Below are positions 1 through 12,700 of a stretch of DNA of 64,000 nucleotides, one piece after another; the stretch's first letter is position 1; each line of letters starts with the position of its first letter. Position numbers and translations under genes: made by a program. The stretch is from NCBI RefSeq assembly GCF_032854445.1, contig NC_088300.1:59556984-59620983 (forward strand). The letters are read 5' to 3'. The notes beneath the pieces are model-generated. The model saw only the letters and a list, made by a program, of their open reading frames with translations, was not told the DNA's origin and ran no database searches. This DNA comes from Liolophura sinensis. Taxonomy: Eukaryota > Mollusca > Polyplacophora > Chitonida > Chitonidae.

Positions 1-55
1 ATTTGTCCGATTAACCAAAATCAAAGTGATTGAAGAATTAAAAGAGAGTGTGTTG

Positions 56-765
56 TCAGCAAGTAGGGTGTATTATCATCACTGGATGTAACCAGCAAGT
101 AGAATGTATTATCAGTCACAGGATGTAACCAGCAGGTAGAAAGTATTATCAGTCAGAGGATGTAACCAGCAAGTAGAAAGTATTAACAGTCAGAGGATGT
201 AACCAGCAAGTAGAAAGTATTATCAGTCACAGGATGTAACCAGCAGGTAGAAAGTATTATCAGTCAGAGGATGTAACCAGCAAGTAGAAAGTATTATCAG
301 TCAGGGGATGTAACCAGCAGGTAGAAAGTATTATCAGTCAACGGATGTAACCAGCAGGTAGAAAGTATTATCAGTCAATGGATGTAACCAGGAAGTAGAC
401 AGTATTATCAGTCAAAGGATGTAACCAGGGAGTAGAAAGTATTAACAGTCAGAGGATGTAACCAGCAGGTAGAAAGTATGTCAGGGGATGTAACCAGGGA
501 GTAGAAAGTATTAACAGTCAGAGGATGTAACCAGCAGGTAGAAAGTATTATCAGTCAGGGGATGTAACCAGGAAGTAGAAAGTATTAACAGTCAGGGGAT
601 GTAACCAGCAAGTATAAAGTATTAACAGTCAGGGGATGTAACCAGGAAGTAGAAAGTATTATCAGTCAGGGGATGTAACCAGGAAGTAGAAAGTATTATC
701 AGTCAGGGGATGTAACCAGGAAGTAGAAAGTATTATCAGTCAGAAGATGTAATCAGTAAGTAAAT
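56..765. repeat. 38-bp tandem minisatellite
   Basis: About 19 copies of a ~38-bp unit with core GGATGTAACCAGCAGGTAGA followed by AAGTATTATCAGTCAG. Copies differ by base changes (CAGGTAG/CAAGTAG/GGAAGTAG), and one copy near 478 is shortened. Confidence 0.93.
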
Positions 766-1668
766 GTATTATTTGTCAGAGGATGAAATCAGCATTTTAG
801 GTGTGCTGTCAGCCAATATAATATGTGCTATCCCAGGGGCCATTCAGGCTACTTGTGAAGTTCAGTGGTTCTCTAGTTCTTTATGGTTTTCTCATCAATG
901 GATACTACTATGTCTGTGTGTTGAGATGAAGGGCTTCCTCCTGGCTGGGTGTGTGTTGGTACTGCACCCGTGCAGCGAGTGATCAGTTGGGAGCTGCCAT
1001 GGAAGATACACATTTGTGAAGATAGTTACACCTGCATTCGTACATTCATTATATTACTGAACTATCAACTGACTTTGTTTATTGGTTGCAAATCATACAA
1101 AATGGGTTTTTTTACCCCAGTTTCATTGGACAAGTATAAACACAGTGTGGATATGGCTTCACTGTTACAAGGGAAGGCACTGATTTAATGCTTCAGAATG
1201 TTTAGGACATTTTTTTTCTTACTTCTTCGAATACAAAACAGAACTAAACCAACCACATGATACAGATTAACTTAATTAGCCACTTAATTTATTTCAGAAA
1301 TGAAATTTATAAAGATACAGCTTTAAGGAGCAATCTTTGAATAGTTGTGAACAGTAGTGCTGCTGTACAATTTACTGATAGAAGGTTTTCAGTTGTGGTC
1401 AGTCCTGGCCAAGAAGTAATAACCAGAAAAAAAGCCAATTATCACTTCATAAATTAATAATTAACAGCTTAGGAAATTCTGCATGTGTAACCAATATGTG
1501 TAACCATAATGTTATCAGACCAACAGGGACATGGCTAATCATAAAAGTATTTTTTCTATAAATTGAATAAATGCCCCTAAAACATATATGCCCAAATGTA
1601 CAACAAAGAAGTTTACTGTTCGCTGATAAACTTCTGCATAAATCATAAAATATATTTCAAGATTAGAC

Positions 1669-1702
<34 letters not shown>

Positions 1703-2565
1703 TTTCAAAAACATAAAACCAAATGAAGTGTTATGTTAATAAGTACATGTAGGCCTATTCTCTTTTACAGGAATGCTTTATCTCAAATGAAGTATCACAA
1801 AAAAGAATTTTCCCCCCAATTAAATACCACATACATGTACAAGATCAAACAATAAATACATGTATGTTCATTACCCATGTTAAAGAACAGATAAGTACTA
1901 CACGTGTAAAATTAACTGGATTTAATTAATTTGTTCAGTGTTGCGGGACATACTCAACAATAAATTTTCTTTATTGACATTGTCACAGTTTTGGCTTCAG
2001 TGTTGCCTAAGTGGTGTTAACCCATAATCATTCAGTCATTCTTTATTGCCATGGCACATACATATTTCCATTTTTATTTGATCAAATCAAGCCTTTGCAT
2101 TTATAGCTAATCTCCCTACCTTACTGATCCACAAGCACAATAATCAATCCACCCTGACTCCATAGCTGATGAATTTTAATAAGTACAGTAGGCCTATCCA
2201 GTGAGGAGCTGTGAGGAAACAACAATAATGTTCATAGCCTGATTCATGGGTGGTGATAGATAACACTGTACAATGACACAGAAAACAAGAAAAATCTTCC
2301 ATCACAGTCTTTGTACGGTAATTTTGTCCAATTTCATTTTTTCTAAACTTTCATGTATAAAAAGGAATACAGCATGGCTCAGTTAAACAGTAAAACATTC
2401 TGGGGAATAGATTAATCAAAATGGAGAACATGACTGACTCGTAATGCTCACTGACAAGGATAAGATAAAAAAACGAAAAACACAGTGATGCAAGTTTCAA
2501 GTAATTAGAATACTTAGTACTCGCATTATTTCTAATACAGCATACTCAGCATCTTGTAAAATTCT
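766..2565. other. Non-coding stretch, no gene recognised
   Basis: AT-rich unique sequence with a (TG)n-(TA)n microsatellite at about 1671-1702. Short open frames show no family resemblance or splice context. Confidence 0.6.
1671..1702. repeat. (TG)n(TA)n microsatellite
   Basis: Alternating TG then TA dinucleotides. Confidence 0.9.
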
Positions 2566-2566
2566 A

Positions 2567-2915
2567 ATTCATGGTACAGCATGTCTGTTACACCCATGAC
2601 TGTGTGTTAGACATGGTACAGTATGTGTATTATAGACATGACACAGTATGTGTGCTACAGACATGACACAGTATATGTGTTGAAGACCTGATACAGTGTC
2701 TATGTTACAGACATGATACAGTATGTGTATTATAGACATGATACAGTATGTGTATTATAGACATGATACAGTATGTGTATTATAGACATGATACAGTATG
2801 TGTATTATAGACATGACACAGTATGTGTGTTAGACATGACACAGTATATGTGTTGAAGACCTGATACAGTATGTATGTTTTCAGACATGATACAGTATGT
2901 GTGTTATAGACAAGT
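2567..2915. repeat. 25-bp tandem minisatellite
   Basis: About 13 copies of a ~25-bp unit with core TATAGACATGATACAGTATG. The middle copies are nearly identical, the edges degenerate. It lies 3' of the P450. Confidence 0.9.
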
Positions 2916-2931
2916 TACTCATACATAAGCT

Positions 2932-3038
2932 TCACTCATCTCCCTGAGTATCTTCATCAAGATGCCAGCTACTCTCCTCCATTCCAGGATTATAGGGCTC
3001 ACATTTTCCCATGGCAGTCCATAAGTACTTCATCACAT
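2932..3038 (-). CDS. Candidate alternative terminal exon of the P450
   Basis: Minus-strand segment with acceptor TTGTGATAG, open in phase 1. Encodes VMKYLWTAMGKCEPYNPGME followed by an acidic tail ending DTQGDE and a stop. An internal donor in exon 11 (after 3646) ends in phase 1 and would join to give a 444-aa protein. The acceptor is modest and no P450 motif is present, so it could also be chance or belong to another transcript. Confidence 0.4.
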
Positions 3039-3039
3039 C

Positions 3040-3622
3040 TATCACAAGTGGGCAGGCAATAAAACCATGTCAAACATTCATACAAAAAAAATATCTTTCT
3101 CAATAATATAGGCATCAAAGTATGAAGAAAACAGCTATTGAAGAATGTTATATATATACTAAACAAAAGATACAATATTGAGCATAAATGTTCAGTGGAG
3201 TCAAATTTTTGTTTTAATTATAGTTGTAAATGGGTCAGATGTATTTACCTTGGCAGGATGTTAAAAATTCAGCTGTCGTGAACAAAATACATACAATAAC
3301 AAGAATACAGAAAAATGGAGGTGTCGTAATAAACTTGCACAAAAATCACTTCAATGGATTAAACCACAGGCTTTATAAGATAAGAGATCCATTCTCCATT
3401 AGTAAAAATTTGTGACATTTTTGTCCACTATTTAATCCTGGTATAACATACATATGTGTATAAAAGCTAATGGTGAGGAAACCGTTAAATCACGTAATAT
3501 TTTAACACACCCTAGAACAGTAATGATTGCATAATACCCTGAAATATTAGTAAAAGAAAAAGCTATAAAAATATATAAAATAGCCTCTAGAAAATTAAAC
3601 AAGAATTAATGACATGATTCAA
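3040..3622. other. 3' flank or terminal intron of the P450
   Basis: AT-rich. If the candidate terminal exon at 2932-3038 is used this is its intron, otherwise UTR/flank. No clear poly(A) signal was identified. Confidence 0.5.
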
Positions 3623-3763
3623 TCAGAGCATGGACTCTTGCTCACGACTGATCTGCACCATGACAGCTTCCCGGGGCCGCGATACTGGCAGCCATTTTGG
3701 TGACAAATCTTGATTGTCCACGAGCTTCCATCTGAACTGCTGCAAAAACTGCTTCAGGATTGT
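3623..3763 (-). CDS. P450 exon 11 (C-terminus)
   Basis: Acceptor GATGTTGTAG. Encodes TILKQFLQQFRWKLVDNQDL and PVSRPREAVMVQIS, a standard P450 C-terminal strand, then REQESML and a stop. An internal donor (C|GTGAGC after 3646) could instead splice in phase to 3038-2932. Confidence 0.84.
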   Translation of the reverse strand, partial: TILKQFLQQFRWKLVDNQDLSPKWLPVSRPREAVMVQISREQESML

Positions 3764-6700
3764 CTACAACATCCAAACAAAAAGTCACACTCAATCTCGC
3801 TTTCAAATGTTTTATTCATTTAATTGAGGGTTAAACCTATACTCAAGAATACACTGGGGCCCCCCTGGCTCAGTTGGTTTCATACTCTAGTACAGCATAA
3901 TGACCCAGGATCCTCTTACTAATGCAGTCGCTGTGAGTTCAAATCCAGCTCATGCTGGCTTCCTCTCCAAGCAAACATGAGAAGGTCTGCCATCAACCTG
4001 CAGATGGTCATGGGTTTCCCCGGGCCCTGCCCGGTTTCCTCCCACCGCAATGTTTGCCGTCATTGTATAAAAGAAATATTCTTGAGTACAGCGTAAAACA
4101 CCAATCAAATAAATAAACAAATAAACCAAGTATGCCGCACTTTTGCAACAGGTTTTACTAAAGTATAAGGATGGAAAAAACTGGTCTTTTGCCAGGAAAG
4201 CTCTCACATATCTGACCGTAGGGTCAGTTGATATTTTCCATGATGACTCACCCATCCAATACATTGTTTCGGAATGAGTGGTTGTGAAAATAGTACAGCC
4301 TTAGTCCAACTTGTCAACCTTCTTCTAAGTGCTTTTTTTCGAACTCTTCTTTCTGAATACTTGCGACTGTAAAATACTACTTGAAACTTCACTTCAGTTT
4401 ATTTACTTATTTAAGTGTTGCTTAACGTCATACTTAGGTACTTTTCACCTTATATATGATGGCTGTCAGTGAGTGGTGGAGGAGGTGTAATACTGAGGCA
4501 GTTTCTTACAAGTGACATTTGCAGCTAATGGTCTTCAATGAAACTTAGGCTGTGCTAATGACCACACAACCAACGACAAGCAGTAAAAACTGAGAAATCT
4601 ACAAACTAATGTCCAAGGCCGGGTTTGAACCCACTCCTTGTGTGGCCTGACAATTGAAAGACAAGCACTTCTGACCACTAGACCATGTCTTGCTCCCCAA
4701 AACCTCAATTCAATGCTCTCCACATCCAAGTTCAAGACATTTCCAACCTAATTTTTCCACCATTGTCCAGATGAAAGCAACTTCAAATTTGATCTTGAGA
4801 CAAAACTACATGGCTTGAGATGGCCATATCAGGGCTAGAATAAACCTCCTGCTAACACAAGACAAGGTTGAAAAATTACAGTAACCAGGTGAAACACTTA
4901 TCTTTACCTTATACTATCATTGAATGAGTATTTCAGCCATATGAACTCTACTTCAGCTTCAACTTCAATTTGCTGAAATAGCCCCAGGAACAACCACCAT
5001 ATCAGTTAGAAATTTTCAAGTCAAATATCAGGTATCAGTTTCAGTGGTGGAGGAAACCACAGTTTCCCTATATGGAATAAAGTACTTGCCCCTAGAAAGT
5101 ATAAAAGATCATGTACATGTAGACGTCTCCACCCATGGAGTGTGCGGTCCTCGATGAAAATGCCAAACTGATGAAGGTGAGAGGGCTCCACCATGTATCA
5201 TGTCAGATATCCTAAATGAGTGTGTCTACTACAAACTGCCACCAAGGAACTGACATGGGAGGCATAGCTATGTTAACAATTGCCCGTCTGAGCTGAAGAC
5301 TGAACAAACAACTACATGTAGTATGTTCAGCAACTTTAAAAGGTATGTGGAGATTACCTTACCCCATGTCAATTTCTACAAACTGAATAATCCCATGGGC
5401 GTCAGAGTTTTGTTCTCAGTGTGACATTTGCTGGGATCATGCCCACTACTGAACTGCCAAACTTAAAGCTTGTAAAGCCTCAGTCACCAAAAGAGTTAGA
5501 AAAATTAAGTAAAGGAGATATCAACAAGCTAAACTTACATGCACTATAATGTTGACAAAGTTTTTCCCTATACATGCCCTTGGTCCAGCTCCAAAACAGA
5601 ACAGCTTTTCTTTGTCCTTGGCATTACTATGGAAAAAAGGTAATAAAAGTTACAGAACTAGTAGCACAATGACAGAGTAGGTAGGTAGAGCTTCCTTAAA
5701 CCACTTGATCTAAGAAGAATTCTTTAACTTTAACCATGTGATACTTACACAGTTCACTTTCGCAAAAGGATCTAATAAATAAAATACAAAATTTCAGGCT
5801 TGATGAGATACTGATACTATCTGTACAAAGGTCAATTGTCCATAATGTTTTAAAATACAGTTCAGGAATTTTAACACTTTCAAGCACCGTTTTGAAGAAC
5901 ATGAAACTTTCAAACACTATCCAAGTCGGAAAATTACATACCTATCATTTGAACTCAAGAGTATGCTGCAGTTTTTATAAGCACCTAACTAGCTTACCCA
6001 TTTGTCCACCTGCCCGGGTCAAACTTTTCGGGGTCTTTGAACACATCAGGGTCTCTGTGAGCAGAATGGGAGAGGTAGACTAAGGCTTGACCCTCTTCTA
6101 TATGATAACCACCTATAACACAGTCCTGCAATGTACAATGTTGGGTACAGGGATATGGTTCAGTGGTCAGTGGTCATGTCTACAACACTTATAATACAAG
6201 TGCTACGATAGCCAATTTAATTCTTCCAAAATTTTAGACAAAAGATATTTTCAGTGAAATTTGAAAACTGAACTGGTTAATACTGTCATTCTGAAAACAT
6301 CATCATCATTCAATTTAATCATTTTAAAGCACAATATGTCGTGTCCTAGCAATATTATAATACAAGTGGCCAAAATGACTGATATCTACAGAATTTAGAA
6401 CAACATTATCTTGAACAATATCAGTTATATTTTGGGACACAATTCCATTGATGGCTGACCAATTATTGTGGTCATATTTCGGATCATGGTTCCTGATCAT
6501 AAATTGCTAGCCTACCTTTCGAGCGACTCTCCGCCCACCTATAAATGGTGGATATAATCTTTCTACCTCGAGAAGGACAGACTCCATGAGAGCATTGTCG
6601 AACAATAAGTCATCCTGACAAAACACCTGCAAGTAAACAACACATCAGATTTATGACTTTGGCATTAGGGACAAGAGCTGAGGTAAACAACAACAGGTGG

Positions 6701-9700
6701 TTCTGCATGTAGGTGTGACAGTGTTACCTGATCATGTTGGCCTGTAGCTGTGATGAAGGAGGTGAGCAGTGAAGCTATGGCCTTAGGGACAAGAGCTGAG
6801 GTAAACAACAACAGGTGGTTCTGCATGTAGGTGTGACAGTGTTACCTGATCATGTTGGCCTGTAGTTGTGATGGAGGTGAGCAGTGAAGCTATGGTCTTA
6901 TGGACAAGAGCTGAGGTAAACAACAACAGGTGGTTCTGTATGTAGGTGTGACATTGTTACCTGATCATGTTGGCCTGTAGTTGTGATGGAGGCGAGCAGT
7001 GAAGCTATGGTCTTAGGGACAAGAGCTGAGGTAAACAACAACAGGTGATTCTGTATGTAGGTGTGACATTGTTACCTGATCATGTTGGCCTGTAGCTGTG
7101 ATGAAGGAGGTGAGCAGTGAAGCTATGGCCTTAGGGACAAGAGCTGAGGTAAACAACAACAGGTGGTTCTGCATGTAGGTGTGACAGTGTTACCTGATCA
7201 TGTTGGCCTGTAGCTGTGATGAAGGAGGTGAGCAGTGAAGCTATGGCCTTAGGGACAAGAGCTGAGGTAAACAACAACAGGTGGCTCTGTATGTAGGTGT
7301 GACAGTGTTACCTGATCATGTTGGCCTGTAGCTGTGATGAAGGAGGTGAGCAGTGAAGCTATGGTCTTAGGGACATGAACTGACGTTAACAACAACAGGT
7401 GGTTCTGTATGTAGGTGTGACAGTGTTACCTGATCATGTTGGCCTGTAGTTGTGATGAAGGAGGTGGGCAGTGAAGCTATGGTCTTAGGGACATGAACTG
7501 AGGTAAACAACAACAGGTGGTTCTGTATGTAGGTGTGACAGTGTTACCTGATCATGTTGGCCTGTAGTTGTGATGGAGGTGAGCAGTGAAGCTATGGTCT
7601 TAGGGACAAGAGCTGAGGTAAACAACAACAGGTGATTCTGTATGTAGGTGTGACAGTGTTACCTGATCATGTTGGCCTGTAGTTGTGATGGAGGAGGTGG
7701 GCAGTGAAGCTATGGCCTTAGGGACATGAACTGAGGTAAACAACAACAGGTGGTTCTCTATGTAGGTGTGACAGTGTTACCTGATCATGTTGGCCTGTAG
7801 CTGTGATGAAGGAGGTGGGCAGTGAAGCTATGGCCTTAGGGACATGAACTGAGGTAAACAACAACAGGTGGTTCTGTATGTAGGTGTGACAGTGTTACCT
7901 GATCATGTTGGCCTGTAGTTGTGATGGAGGTTTAGCAGTGAAGCTATGGCCTTAGGGACAAGAGCTGAGGTAAACAACAACAGGTGGTTCTGCATGTAGG
8001 TGTGACAGTGTTACCTGATCATGTTGGCCTGTAGCTGTGATGAAGGAGGTGAGCAGTGAAGCTATGGCCTTAGGGACAAGAGCTGAGGTAAACAACAACA
8101 GGTGGCTCTGTATGTAGGTGTGACAGTGTTACCTGATCATGTTGGCCTGTAGCTGTGATGAAGGAGGTGAGCAGTGAAGCTATGGTCTTAGGGACATGAA
8201 CTGAGGTAAACAACAACAGGTGGTTCTGTATGTAGGTGTGACAGTGTTACCTGATCATGTTGGCCTGTAGTTGTGATGGAGGAGGTGGGCAGTGAAGCTA
8301 TGGCCTTAGGGACATGAACTGAGGTAAACAACAACAGGTGGTTCTGTATGTAGGTGTGACAGTGTTACCTGATCATGTTGGCCTGTAGTTGTGATGGAGG
8401 TGAGCAGTGAAGCTATGGTCTTAGGGACAAGAGCTGAGGTAAACAACAACAGGTGATTCTGTATGTAGGTGTGACAGTGTTACCTGATCATGTTGGCCTG
8501 TAGTTGTGATGGAGGAGGTGGGCAGTGAAGCTATGGCCTTAGGGACATGAACTGAGGTAAACAACAACAGGTGGTTCTGTATGTAGGTGTGACAGTGTTA
8601 CCTGATCATGTTGGCCTGTAGCTGTGATGAAGGAGGTGGGCAGTGAAGCTATGGCCTTAGGGACATGAACTGAGGTAAACAACAACAGGTGGCTCTGTAT
8701 GTAGGTGTGACAGTGTTACCTGATCATGTTGGCCTGTAGTTGTGATGGAGGTGAGCAGTGAAGCTATGGTCTTAGGGGCAAGAGCTGAGGTAAACAACAA
8801 CACGTGGTTCTGTATGTAGGTGTGACAGTGTTACCTGATCATGTTGGCCTGTAGCTGTGATGAAGGAGGTGAGCAGTGAAGCTATGGCCTTAGGGACAAG
8901 GGCTGAGGTAAACAACAACAGGTGATTCTGTATATAGGAACTGTTAGGGAATGACAAGCCCTCCATCTTGTGAGTAAATCCAGACTTCTGCTGTAACTTC
9001 TCTTCTATCACTTTTAACAAAGAGGCCTGTCCAAAAAGAAAACAAACAAATCACATACTTTCATTGGACAAACAAACCTTCTTTAAAATCAATGATTTAC
9101 TCAGAGTGGCTAACCAGTGATAAATGTATTGCTCAACGTCAGCTCTATTAGCAATCATGTCTGAACATCTGGTCTGCACTGGACATATAGCTTTAGGTAT
9201 GACTAAGACATATTTTAAATTCACATGGCACAATTATGCGGAATGGAAATACACTGTACTATCATACTGAAAAACAACAGAAATATCTACCTTCTGAAGC
9301 ATGGCTAGAGTTTTTTGAAGCAACCACAAAAAGTTGCACATGTATAACAAAAATGAGCATGATGACGTAAGATTCAGGATTATCAGTAATTATCAGCACA
9401 TAGTTTACATTAAAAAAAATATATTTTAAAGAAATTAACATTAAGAGAAAAATAAGAGTAAAATCAATCTGAAGCCCAACAAAAACTTTGAAGAAGAGAT
9501 CTTTTTTGGAAGGTCAGTCTGGTTACCCTCTACAAACAAATTTTTAATACTGGCCTAAACATGGTAAGAAAATGGCCTGCACGTATGCATATACATTTAG
9601 TCTATCTCTACACAGGCCATACCTTTGCCTCCAAGGCCTTGCCAAAAGTTGAGGAGTTCCCCATAGGTAACTTAAGATTCAATGGCACTGACACTATCCC

Positions 9701-12700
9701 TAAAAACAAACAGAAAACAAAGTTTTGAGCATAAATTCACTCAGCTCATTGTTGTTTAAAGCCACAATCAAGAAATAGTAGCTGTCAGTTTTTTGGGTGG
9801 AGAAAATCGAAATTCTGGGGTAAACCACCAATCGTGAGTTACAGCCTATCATTACCAAGTGAGTACAGACATGTCTTGTTATGGCAGTATGTAGTGAGGT
9901 GGGTGGTTTATGCCGGGACTTTGTTTTTAAAAAGAAAAAATCAAAACGTAAATTGGAAGAGGCCTGGAAATAGACTTAAATGGCCACAGTAAGTTTGTTC
10001 TGACATGCTTCGTAACTCTGTAAATCACATTTTAACATGAAATTCTTACAAGGCCATGGGATACGCCATGTTAGAGAAACAGGAAATATGATGTTGTGTC
10101 ATTCAAACAACATGTCCATGTGCTGTAAATCTTCAACCTTTTCAACCACTACAGCACTTTTTTTTACAGTGGAATTTATGCATACATTTATTACGAAAAT
10201 CGTGCTAAAAATGATTTGTTTGAGACATTAAAGATGCAATCTTCAGAAAACTGTGCAAATTATTTCCCTGCACCCAATGGTTCTCTCAGAATGTTTCAAA
10301 ATGATGTGGTTGTACCCCTGAAACAGGCCAATACCACATACATTTTCTTCAGATTTGCCTTTCCTTTTAACATGTTTCTGTAATATGAAGATCTATCTCA
10401 CCATGCCAATGGGTTTTGGTCAGACTTGATATCTGAACTGCCAGGTCTTTAGAGTGTGCAAAGTCCAGGTCTAGAAACAAGCTTAGACAGATCTCTGTCG
10501 CAAGCTGCTTAAGTACTGAATACACACACAAGGGTTTGCTGAAAGTCAAGTATGAGAAAGATTAACAAAACCATCTTTTGAAAACCCTACAAGAAGGCAC
10601 ATTCAATTTAATACAAATGTCTAAATCTCTCTAATAAGCAGGAAAACTTGCATATACAATGACTCATTTGGCCAATGATTGAAACAGAATATTCAACACC
10701 TAGCTCACAGACATATAAAAATGTAACAATAACCAATAAGAGATTAAACATACATGTACAATGTATGCCCCCACCCTCTCCAATGTTTTGCCTAGACATC
10801 AGCAGTTGGGTTTACTGTAATTCTTCAACCTTTTCTGATGTTTGCAAGGTGTTTATTCAAGCAAATTCAGAAGGCATTATTCTGTGTAGACTGATACAAT
10901 TATACTTTTTGTGAAGCCCTGAAATTGGCCAATTTTTGTGAAGCTTTAAAACTGGCCAATTTTTATGAAGCCCTAAAACTGGCCAATTTTTTTTTGTAAA
11001 GCTCTGAAACTGGCCAATCCAACCAATGTAGTTTCAAGTTACAAATGTGCATAAATTGCACTGAAAATTTTTCTTTCATAATGATATGTGAAAAGGTTGA
11101 CGAAATAGGGCATGTGTGGTAGAAATAGACATACATGTACAAAGAAGGATTAATATATCAGACAGTACTCAACCTTTATACACATCAAAGCTAAGTTTCA
11201 GTTTGCCACCATATACCATATAATTTATCTTAAATAATGCTACATGTGTGTGTGATCAAACATGATATTAAACAATACAACAAGCCAATAATTTTCAAAC
11301 TAGCACAGAATATAGCAAATGTGAATATAACAACTAAATATGTGCAACAATATTGAGCTGAAAACTGCAGGGTTTGAAATTACCACTGACTTGTTGGAGA
11401 TGTCTGGCAAAAAAAAATTTATCTGCAGTTCGGACGAGTGTCCAGTTGAACATTTAGTGATGACAATTTGTACACATATGAAATTTAGCTACTTAGATCA
11501 GTTTCCCAAAACGGGGTTCAAGTGAATTCATAGTGACGCCTTTTAATCGTAAGAAAACCTCAAATTACTTCAAAACATGGCATCGTCGGAAAATCGTCTT
11601 TCCCTAAAATGTACCAGACCTCCTGTACAAGACTTTCCTTGTTACAAAAATAGATTACCCTGTTCTCATGGCTTATCACTGAGCAAAGAGATGCAAGGCG
11701 CATATCATGATAAAAAGTTCACGGGGACAGGAGTGTGACTCTAGGAATACGGTAGTCGTTGGCAGCGAAGCGAAAAATATTGATCGCTCAAGACGACCGG
11801 CCTACTTAAAAATTCAGATTAACCAAGCAATCGACAAACTGACCCAAGCAATGAAGCTAAACCAACAACAACAACATCAGCTAGGCGACGATATTTCAAG
11901 AAAGATTGGAAGCAATGTATTGCGCCACGTGTGAAAATTATGGTGATCGCAAATAAACCCCTGGTCAGTTATTAAAACAGTTATAAGTCAAACTAAATAC
12001 ACAGTACATTTAAAAATACATCGGCCAACAGCTCAGTGATGGGAGTTGCAAAAATGTCTGGTAACTTTAGGGATCAACAGGACAAATGTTCTGCTGGCTT
12101 TACTTTCCCTGAACTGATGTAGTTGTACATGTTAGACATAGTGTACGGCATTGCACAGTAAGAGCATACAAAACTTATCATACATTAGGTCTCATATCAC
12201 CAACAGGTGGTCCCTACAAAATTTTAAAAAATTGTCTGTTTTGTTCAAACACTGCTCATGATACACATAAAACAGTTTACCTGCCTCATAATAAAAGGTG
12301 ACAGATTCTTACCTGGTATCAATATCATTTAAGTATTTGGAGGTGATCCTGTGAATAGAAAAATATAATTTTTGAGCAACTAATGTATATGTATTTGAAC
12401 CACATGCTATGTGTACACATACTAATCAACATTTCATTTTAGATTGTTGTTCAATGCTACACTCATGGATCTTTCACTTATATAATGGCAGTCAGTTCTA
12501 GGGGTGCACTGGAGTTTAGAACTGGGAGTCCTCAGCTTCATCCACCCACCTCTGGGAAGTTATTGACAAACTTTCTCACATGTGACATACAGATATTCTC
12601 TTCAGAAATGAAATAATTTCAATCTCATGTTACAATCAATATGAAGGTTCAATAAATGTACTGCTATTTCTGATCTGACTCAGATGTTCAATGGCAAGAC

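Noticed and set aside
6655-8940. CRISPR-like array
   Set aside because: Direct repeats without unique spacers; clearly tandem exon duplicates in an animal genome.
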